DNA of 10,757 nt, taken from NCBI GenBank assembly GCA_902772795.1, contig CACYBZ010000074.1:1-10757 (forward strand), given 5' to 3'. A program made the position numbers and the translations under genes. This document shows positions 4,741 to 10,757 of this stretch, one piece after another; position 1 is the stretch's first letter; every line of letters begins with the position of its first letter. Source of the DNA: an uncultured Ruminococcus sp. (GTDB taxonomy: Bacteria > Bacillota > Clostridia > Oscillospirales > Acutalibacteraceae). The notes beneath the pieces are model-generated. The model had not been told where the DNA came from. It worked only from the letters and a program-made list of their open reading frames with translations, and made no database searches.

Positions 4741-6603
4741 ATGATTGAGATAGGCTCTATTGTTGACGGGAAATATAAGATACTCCATGAAATCGGTCGT
4801 GGGGGCATGAGTGTTGTTTATCTTGCAATGAATGAACGTGCAAATAAACAGTGGGCAATCAAAGAACTCAATAAGAACGGTATACAGAATTATGAAACCG
4901 TAAAGCAGAATCTTATTGTAGAAACGGATATGCTGAAAAAATTCAATCATCCCAACTTACCAAGTATTATAGATGTTATTGATAACGGAGATACCTTTCT
5001 GATTGTTATGGACTATATAGAAGGTATTTCATTAAAAGAAGCACTAAAAAGAAACGGAGCACAAAGGCAGGAAGATGTTATCGAATGGGCGAAGCAGTTG
5101 TGTGATGTTTTAGGCTATCTGCATTCCCGAAAACCACCGATTATTTATCGTGATATGAAACCGTCGAATGTTATGTTGAAACCTGACGGAAATGTCATGT
5201 TGATAGATTTCGGTACAGCAAGAGAATTTAAAGAAAGCAAAGTGGAAGATACAACCTGTCTGGGAACGATAGGTTATGCAGCACCGGAACAATTCGGAGG
5301 TCAGGGACAGACCGATCCAAGAACAGATATTTACTGTCTTGGGGCAACGATGTATCATCTGGTAACGGGTCATGACCCGTCAGCATCGCCGTATGAAATG
5401 TATCCTATTCGTCAGTGGGATCCAAAACTTTCTTCAGGTTTTGAAGAAATTATATTAAAGTGTACGCAAAAAAACCCGAATGACAGATATCAGTCATGTG
5501 CAGAACTTCTTTATGCACTTGACCACTATACCGACCTCGACAAAGAAAATAAAAAAGTACAGACACTTAAATGGAATACCTTTTTATCGGTTTCCATTCT
5601 TACGGTTGTCATGTTGGTGTTGACAATTATTTTCAGGATAGCACTTAGTACACAAAAGGCGAATACCTATGACAATTTAATACAAAAAGCAGTGGAATAT
5701 GAAGGCGGAAGTGATTCTGCTACATTGCGAGGAAAAGCCAGTCTGTACAGGAAAGCGATAGATACAGACCCGTCCCGACCGGAAGCATATCTGAACCTGA
5801 TGAAATATTGTGTAGGTTATGACACTCCTGAAAGTTATAAAAAGTATGGTCATGGTTATGCGGAAATGATTGAAAATCTGGCAGAACCCAGTCCGGAGGG
5901 TACAAAGACAAATCTCAGTATTGAAGAAAGAGAAATTATTGCCGATGTCATTAATGAATATGGCAGTGAATTGAAAAAAGAACATCCGGATTGTTATATG
6001 GATCTGTTAGTCTATCACTTTGCCCAGAAGTTGTTTTTTGACTATAGTGGAAAAGTGGGAGATTCGGGAAACAGAAGTGGAAAGATAGCTGCGGGAAAAT
6101 ATTATGCAGAAGTTGCTGACAAAGAAACAGGTAGTCCCACGAAGTTATATCAAAGAAGGGCGAAAGTCATGGAAACTTTTTCCAAAAACCATCAGAATCC
6201 ACCTTCGTCAGGAACCATGGATGCGACAGGAGAAATTCAGGGAGGATTTTTGAAATATTGGGATGACCTGATGGCATTTTCTGATTCTGAAGAGATAAAA
6301 GAAGAAACTATCAAAGCGCAGTTGATGATTTATCGCTTTACTTTAAGTGATATGTATACCTATGTAAAAGAGTTTGCGGTGGCAAAAGTACCAAAGCAGG
6401 AAATGGTAGATAAATTACAGGAAATCTATAATTCTGCCAAAGTACTGTATGAGGAACAGAAAGATGAAGGAGAAATAAAACGTTTGTGGGAAAATATAGA
6501 GCAGAAATATGATGCTTTAGGTGGTAAACAAGGATCCAATACGGGCGGAATATTTGATGCTTACAACAGAGTGGAACATCCGGAAATATACGCAGACGAA
6601 TAA
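4741..6603 (+). CDS. Transmembrane Ser/Thr protein kinase (PknB/PrkC-like catalytic domain, non-PASTA sensor region)
   Basis: The product has 620 residues, ATG start with a weak GAGAG ribosome site. The kinase domain (about 8-265) has all key residues: glycine loop GRGGMSVV (19-26), Lys41 in AIKEL, Glu61, catalytic loop YRDMKPSN with Asp138, DFG (156-158), and APE (181-183). The activation segment contains DTTCLGTIGY, with Thr171/Thr172 the likely autophosphorylation sites and Thr176 conserved. One membrane helix lies at about 281-303. The remaining 315 residues should be outside the cell. They are helical and charged, rich in Lys, Glu and Tyr, with a TPR-like segment near 308-355 (SLYRKAIDTDPSRPEAYLNL). 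There are no PASTA repeats, so it probably senses something other than muropeptide. It sits with a PP2C phosphatase and an FHA reader but without rlmN or rsgA, which suggests a dedicated accessory system. Kinase activity is highly likely; the signal is unknown. Confidence 0.95.
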   Translation: MIEIGSIVDGKYKILHEIGRGGMSVVYLAMNERANKQWAIKELNKNGIQNYETVKQNLIVETDMLKKFNHPNLPSIIDVIDNGDTFLIVMDYIEGISLKEALKRNGAQRQEDVIEWAKQLCDVLGYLHSRKPPIIYRDMKPSNVMLKPDGNVMLIDFGTAREFKESKVEDTTCLGTIGYAAPEQFGGQGQTDPRTDIYCLGATMYHLVTGHDPSASPYEMYPIRQWDPKLSSGFEEIILKCTQKNPNDRYQSCAELLYALDHYTDLDKENKKVQTLKWNTFLSVSILTVVMLVLTIIFRIALSTQKANTYDNLIQKAVEYEGGSDSATLRGKASLYRKAIDTDPSRPEAYLNLMKYCVGYDTPESYKKYGHGYAEMIENLAEPSPEGTKTNLSIEEREIIADVINEYGSELKKEHPDCYMDLLVYHFAQKLFFDYSGKVGDSGNRSGKIAAGKYYAEVADKETGSPTKLYQRRAKVMETFSKNHQNPPSSGTMDATGEIQGGFLKYWDDLMAFSDSEEIKEETIKAQLMIYRFTLSDMYTYVKEFAVAKVPKQEMVDKLQEIYNSAKVLYEEQKDEGEIKRLWENIEQKYDALGGKQGSNTGGIFDAYNRVEHPEIYADE

Positions 6604-6621
6604 AATTAAGGAAGTGAATTT

Positions 6622-7119
6622 ATGGAAAATACCATATCTTTGTTGCAAATCTGTTTCAGTATTTGTCTGGCACTTACAGTTGTGTTTTTTATCATTTCCG
6701 TTGTTTTGTTTTTTGTCTTTGATATCAGGCTGATATTCAACATCAGAACGGGAAGAGCCAAAAGAAAGACGGTTCAGGAAATGCAGGAGGCCAACAGCAG
6801 GACAGGTCGGTTGAGGATTGACGGCAGAACACAAACGTCACAGTTGAAAAAGGGCGACAAACGACGTAAAAACCAGCCGTTGATTCAACCGCCAAATAAA
6901 AATAATACCTATACAGGTGATGAAAATCATTATAATGATTTTCATCAAGCAACACCTGATGATTATCACGAATCCAGTACAGTAGAATTGGTAAGTGAAA
7001 CATCTGTACTGGATAAACCTTATTACAGTAATGACAACGTAGTGGCAGATAGTCCGAGAATAAAATTTACCATTACCAAAAAGCTTGTTATTGTTCATAC
7101 CAATGAAATCATAGGGTGA
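6622..7119 (+). CDS. Small single-pass membrane protein with basic cytoplasmic tail and ETSVL motif
   Basis: The product has 165 residues; ATG with AAGGAAG at 6608-6614 (spacing 7). A hydrophobic helix covers about residues 7-33, then DIRLIFNIRTGRAKRK. The dense positive charge after the helix places the C-terminal 130 residues in the cytoplasm. The tail is basic and disordered-looking to about residue 95. It then carries STVELVSETSVLD (119-131), whose ETSVL matches the motif present in the protease-FHA protein. The last 20 residues (RIKFTITKKLVIVHTNEII) look like beta strands. The gene starts 18 nt after the kinase gene. I do not recognise a named family. The position and motif suggest a kinase substrate or membrane anchor for the FHA reader; this is inference. 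A 30-bp perfect palindrome lies inside the coding sequence at 6918-6947. Confidence 0.8.
   Translation: MENTISLLQICFSICLALTVVFFIISVVLFFVFDIRLIFNIRTGRAKRKTVQEMQEANSRTGRLRIDGRTQTSQLKKGDKRRKNQPLIQPPNKNNTYTGDENHYNDFHQATPDDYHESSTVELVSETSVLDKPYYSNDNVVADSPRIKFTITKKLVIVHTNEIIG
6918..6947. repeat. Perfect 30-bp palindrome inside a coding sequence
   Basis: The half-site TGATGAAAATCATTA (6918-6932) is followed directly by its exact reverse complement (6933-6947), with no spacer. It encodes DENHYNDFH on the + strand, and the same peptide can be read from the minus strand. It lies in the disordered linker region of the 165-residue membrane protein. Confidence 0.95.
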
Positions 7120-7173
7120 TTTTACTGGTGTTCTCAAATACAGAACGCTGAACAGAAGGGAGGGAAAGTATTA

Positions 7174-7617
7174 GTGAAGCAACTGAAAAACATGATGGGA
7201 ATAATTATTGCCTGTTTGTTTGTTTCGTCATTTTCCATTTTTCTTGTTTTTGCGGGAGATTATCAAGGAGAACTTATCAATAAGATATGTGCTTATGCTA
7301 TGGGAATAGCATTTTGGCTTGGTCTTTTGGTAGGATACGCTGTTTTTATTGTATTCAATAAAAAGAGAAAACAGGATACGGATACGAAGATGAAACAACG
7401 ACCGGGTATTGTCTGTTTCTTTTCGAACAGATATGCTACGTTTTTTGATGTTTTACTGGCAATATCGTTGATTGTAACGATAGTATGTTTAATTGTTCCG
7501 TCGTATGAGGTGATTATGATAACCGCATTGTCATTGTGTTTGTTTTCATTTCATATGCATAGTATACTTAACGGAATTAATTTTAAATATTTAACTGAAG
7601 TACAGAAAGAGAGGTAG
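7174..7617 (+). CDS. Small integral membrane protein with about four helices
   Basis: The product has 147 residues. The start is GTG at 7174, with a strong AAGGGAGG site at 7156-7163 (spacing 10); ATG codons at 7192 and 7195 are in frame but too far from that site. Hydrophobic segments lie at about residues 6-27, 38-61, 89-108 and 110-129, separated by a basic loop (NKKRKQDTDTKMKQR, about 61-76). Both ends should be cytoplasmic if there are four helices. No catalytic or transport motif is recognised. The gene lies 54 nt after the 165-residue protein and 8 nt before the giant surface protein gene, so it is almost certainly in the operon. It may help membrane assembly of the system or of the large surface protein, but nothing in the sequence proves it. 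Confidence 0.75.
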   Translation: MKQLKNMMGIIIACLFVSSFSIFLVFAGDYQGELINKICAYAMGIAFWLGLLVGYAVFIVFNKKRKQDTDTKMKQRPGIVCFFSNRYATFFDVLLAISLIVTIVCLIVPSYEVIMITALSLCLFSFHMHSILNGINFKYLTEVQKER

Positions 7618-7625
7618 TGTGTGGT

Positions 7626-10600
7626 ATGAAATTTTCTTCTTTGCGTAGAAAGACAGTTTCCTTGATTTTAACAGGACTGATGCTTGTCAGTTCTGTTCCG
7701 GCAGGAGTTTATGCGACAGATGAAACATCAACAGAGAAAACAACGACTGTTGAAGAAACAACGGAAACAAAATCTGTTACAGAACCGATGACAGAAACTA
7801 ACACAGAAAAGTCAAAAGACAATAGTGAAGGTGGGGCAGAAAATCAAGAAAGCAGTGCTTTTCAGGACTTAGTATATCAACAGAAAGCTCTTTGTAGAGA
7901 TGAGAATGGGAAAGCTAAGTTGGATGACAAAGGCAATAAAGTGTATGAATTTGTTAATCTTGCGTACAATACAAATATTAGTGGATTTTTTTCTTCATCA
8001 ACAGTAAGGGTTAAGATTCCGTTGAGTGAAACTGTCAGTACAGTTAAGTTCATCGAAGTAACGGAAAAAAAAGATAAAGATACGGCAACAGAAAAGAAAC
8101 AAACACTGTATACAGAAGGTAGAGATTATTATTTTGAAATCACGGAAAATGTCAATAGTATTGTTTATAGTATAAAAATTGAGTATGTTGATACAGAAGG
8201 AAATTATCAAAATGAGCAACGTGAAACATCTCCTATATCGACAAATATCACTGCTCCGGAAAAGATAGAATATGTGAAAACACAAAGTAAGCAACCTTAT
8301 CAAAATCAAAAACAAGTATGGACAAATGAAGATGTTCAGGTTAAGTTTAAGGTCAGAAATCTTCGTCAAAATCAAGTAGTCAAGTATGCAAAAATTATAC
8401 AGGAAAACAACAAAAGGAAAGCTGACTGGGAAAATGCTGAAATATTGAAAAAAGATGGAGAAAGCTATTATTCATTTTTGGCAGATGACAAATTACCAAG
8501 TGACTATAAAGTTGGTATTTTCACGGTAAAGGAAACAACCGATGAAGGTGTTATCCGAACAAGCAGAAGTCCGTTGATAAATTCTACGTTTGAAACAGGA
8601 CTTATCTGTATTGACAAGATTGAACCCAAAATGAAAAAAATAACTTTTCAAATACTCAATACGTCCAAAATTCTGAATTTTCTGACGTTCGGACTTTATT
8701 CCAATAATGCTGTTCGTGTAACAGCAGAAGCAGATGATGAAGGTGATGTCAGTTCTCAGATAGAAAAGATTGTGCTTTACAATGAGGATACAGAAATTGC
8801 TACATTAAACCAAAAAAATTCATGGCGGTGTACACTGAAAGAAAAAGGTGTTTATCGTTTATCAGCGGTAGCATTTGACACGGCAGGAAATTCCTCGCAA
8901 AAGGTTGAGGTGAAAAACCTTGATTTTGATTCAGATGTACAGGTAGATTCTGATAATTTTGAAATTGTTGTTGACAATGAGCCTAAGAGTAAGCAACAGA
9001 AAAATGAAGATGTTCAAATATCTGTGGTTACCACAGATAATACAGAAGTTGCATCTATCGGCAAATGGTATACCGGAGAAGATCTCAGATTTTATGTTAA
9101 ACTGAAAGATGAAGTGTCCGGTATTGCCTCTGTAGAGATTAATCTGAACGGGAAGACTGTTAGTGACGAAATTTCCAAGTTGAATGTTAAAAGTGAAATT
9201 ACAGGAAAAGTACCTAGCGAATATAAGTCGTCTGATGCAGAAGAAAAAAAATCAAAGTCTGATGCAGAAGAGAGAGAAAAATCAAAGTTAAAAGAATATC
9301 CACCATTTACAACAGATGTTCTGAATGAAGGTTCGAATAAAATAGAGGTTACGGTGTTAAATAACAGTAAAATAAAAACCGTTGTTGATAAAACAGTTTT
9401 TATAGACAGATTGCCACCCGTCATTACAAACCTTTCTTATGTTTCTCTTGACAGTGATGGAAATGAAACAACGGTTATTAAACCCGATACCAAAAATTCA
9501 GAGTTGTTAGCGTGGAAAAATAACGCAGTAAGAGTAAAGTTTAAAGTTTCTGATAAAGGCAGTGGAGTCAAAGAGGTTGTCTACAGTTTTGATGATAAGG
9601 ACAAGAAATCGTTGAAGCCGAATGAAAATGGCTGGTACTTTTTTGATGTACTTCCTGAGAATGAAACGAGTATACAGCGTTCTTTCCAGATAACCGCTAC
9701 AGATAACGTAGGTATCTCTTCGGATGTTACGACAACGAAGACCGTCAGAATTGACCAAAGAACAAAAAGTCTGATGGATATAACATATACGAGTCTGACA
9801 GACAATTCAGAGATTGCCGTAGCAGATGATGGTACGGCATGGACAAATAGTGACGTAAGGGTAAAATTCAAAGTGAAGAATGGGGATACCATCAGCACAG
9901 TGAAATATAAGAATGATTCAGGAAAAGATATCGTTGCCAAGACTGACGAAGAAGGATATTATTACTTTGATGTCAGCGGTAGTGATGATACCGTATACCG
10001 GAAATCTTATCCTGTTGTCATTACCGATGAAAGTGGAACATCATATAGTGACAGTACGAAAGAATTCAAGATAGACAAACAAGCCCCTCAGATAACAAAA
10101 TTTATATTTTCCAAGAGTGACGATTACAAAGAAACGCTTCTGAACTTACTTACTTTCGGATTATTTGCCGAAAAAGGAGTAACGGTAACGATAGAAGCAA
10201 CTGACGGTATAGGTTCAGGAATAAAAGAACTTCATGTTATTGACGCTAATAACAATTTCAAGGATGCAAAGGGAAATCCGACAGAACTTGTTCTTACCGC
10301 AGATGAATCAGGTGAGTGGAAATTTACTTTAGATGAAACAGCTTCTTACAAATTATCAGCTTATGCAGTGGATAATGTGGGGAATAACGAAGATGGTACA
10401 CAGACAAGTAAGCTTGCAGAAGCCGATTTTTCAGAAGCAATGGATAGTGCTGTCAATGGTGAAGCATTTGAAGTTGTTGTGAGCAATACAGAAAGCGAAA
10501 TTTCTTTCAGTAATAAAGGAAAAGCAGTCAAAGAAATTCCTATCCAAGAAAATACCAATACGAAAAAAATAGTCAGAAAAGGTTTATATTCAGGTGATGT

Positions 10601-10757
10601 AACATTCAATGTTACCGCACAAGATGATTTGTCAGGTATCCATCAGTCAAAGGTTATGCTTAATGGCACCGATGTAACGGAGTATTGCCAACAGAGTATT
10701 ACCAGAGCAAAAAGTGATAAAGCTATTCCGTTAGAGAATTCTACACAGCCATATGAC
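7626..10757 (+). CDS. Very large secreted surface protein with repeated Ig-like modules (3' end outside window)
   Basis: The reading frame is open for 1044 codons to the window end, so the length and any wall anchor are unknown. ATG 7626 follows AGAGAGG at 7608-7614. Residues 1-30 are a signal peptide (basic start, hydrophobic core, VYA cleavage). A Thr/Glu-rich linker (31-75) follows. The rest is beta-rich modules joined by ID-x-x-x-P-type linkers. One module type starts W-T/K-N-x-x-V-x-V-K-F-K-V (Trp232, Trp630, Trp739). Another carries LTFGL (353-357, 842-846) and then L-S-A-x-A-x-D-x-x-G-N. A third has FE-I/V-VV (445, 948) and D-x-x-SGI (498, 1003). The order repeats with a period of about 490-505 residues. 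A charged insert SDAEEKKSKSDAEEREKSK lies near 536-554. This resembles adhesins and wall-associated Ig-like proteins of gut Clostridia. Ligand unknown; its place after kinase genes suggests linked control. Confidence 0.88.
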   Translation, partial: MKFSSLRRKTVSLILTGLMLVSSVPAGVYATDETSTEKTTTVEETTETKSVTEPMTETNTEKSKDNSEGGAENQESSAFQDLVYQQKALCRDENGKAKLDDKGNKVYEFVNLAYNTNISGFFSSSTVRVKIPLSETVSTVKFIEVTEKKDKDTATEKKQTLYTEGRDYYFEITENVNSIVYSIKIEYVDTEGNYQNEQRETSPISTNITAPEKIEYVKTQSKQPYQNQKQVWTNEDVQVKFKVRNLRQNQVVKYAKIIQENNKRKADWENAEILKKDGESYYSFLADDKLPSDYKVGIFTVKETTDEGVIRTSRSPLINSTFETGLICIDKIEPKMKKITFQILNTSKILNFLTFGLYSNNAVRVTAEADDEGDVSSQIEKIVLYNEDTEIATLNQKNSWRCTLKEKGVYRLSAVAFDTAGNSSQKVEVKNLDFDSDVQVDSDNFEIVVDNEPKSKQQKNEDVQISVVTTDNTEVASIGKWYTGEDLRFYVKLKDEVSGIASVEINLNGKTVSDEISKLNVKSEITGKVPSEYKSSDAEEKKSKSDAEEREKSKLKEYPPFTTDVLNEGSNKIEVTVLNNSKIKTVVDKTVFIDRLPPVITNLSYVSLDSDGNETTVIKPDTKNSELLAWKNNAVRVKFKVSDKGSGVKEVVYSFDDKDKKSLKPNENGWYFFDVLPENETSIQRSFQITATDNVGISSDVTTTKTVRIDQRTKSLMDITYTSLTDNSEIAVADDGTAWTNSDVRVKFKVKNGDTISTVKYKNDSGKDIVAKTDEEGYYYFDVSGSDDTVYRKSYPVVITDESGTSYSDSTKEFKIDKQAPQITKFIFSKSDDYKETLLNLLTFGLFAEKGVTVTIEATDGIGSGIKELHVIDANNNFKDAKGNPTELVLTADESGEWKFTLDETASYKLSAYAVDNVGNNEDGTQTSKLAEADFSEAMDSAVNGEAFEVVVSNTESEISFSNKGKAVKEIPIQENTNTKKIVRKGLYSGDVTFNVTAQDDLSGIHQSKVMLNGTDVTEYCQQSITRAKSDKAIPLENSTQPYD
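9231..9287 (+). repeat. Short tandem duplication encoding a charged insert
   Basis: A 27-bp unit (9231-9257) and a 30-bp unit (9258-9287) both begin TCTGATGCAGAAGA and end AAATCAAAG. They encode SDAEEKKSK and SDAEEREKSK, a highly charged insert within one Ig-like module of the surface protein. It looks like a recent duplication and a likely strain-variable spot. Confidence 0.85.

Noticed and set aside
6838..7137. Minus-strand frames around the 30-bp palindrome
   Set aside because: The shared DENHYNDFH peptide on both strands follows from the palindrome itself. The frames lack start signals and the + strand gene is well supported.
7998..8375. Minus-strand open frames opposite the surface protein and kinase genes
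   Set aside because: They lack ribosome sites and recognisable domains, are rich in rare hydrophobic strings, and lie wholly opposite well-supported + strand genes.

Overview
The window looks like a low-GC Gram-positive genome, most likely a Clostridia member of the Ruminococcus/Oscillospiraceae type. This rests on the AT-rich coding style, AGGAGG-like ribosome sites, TTG/GTG starts, a secreted Thr/Glu-rich linker protein, and a kinase and phosphatase of Firmicutes type. No rRNA, tRNA, transposase or CRISPR array is visible. All genes are on the + strand.

Layout. (1) 1-1403: the end of one operon. It holds the 3' part of a gene whose product carries 23 consecutive Gly-X-Tyr triplets and a charged tail, followed by a single-pass membrane protein with Ig-like (DUF5011-type) extracellular domains. 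A strong intrinsic terminator closes it at 1450-1486. (2) 1404-2108: about 700 bp without a gene but rich in hairpins, including three back-to-back perfect hairpins at 1639-1712 that look like a dispersed intergenic element. It ends with a good promoter (1860-1889), a leader of about 210 nt and a 17-nt palindrome near the next ribosome site. (3) 2109-10757: six co-directional genes that look like one transcription unit. They are a secreted trypsin-like protease joined through one membrane helix to a cytoplasmic FHA domain; a PP2C phosphatase; a transmembrane Ser/Thr kinase with a non-PASTA extracellular region; a small membrane protein with a basic cytoplasmic tail; a small four-helix membrane protein; and the first 1044 residues of a very large secreted protein with repeated Ig-like modules, cut by the window end.

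How the parts may work together (inference). Kinase, phosphatase and FHA reader form a complete phospho-Thr write/erase/read circuit. Two membrane proteins of the operon, the protease-FHA protein (twice) and the 165-residue protein (once), carry an E-T-S/T-V-L motif that resembles the kinase's own activation loop (D-T-T-C-L-G). These are therefore candidate substrates or FHA ligands. Both the reader's protease domain and the kinase's sensor region lie outside the cell, next to a giant surface protein, which suggests a surface-sensing or surface-protein quality-control system. The locus lacks the usual rlmN/rsgA neighbours of the housekeeping prpC-prkC pair, so it is probably a dedicated accessory copy.
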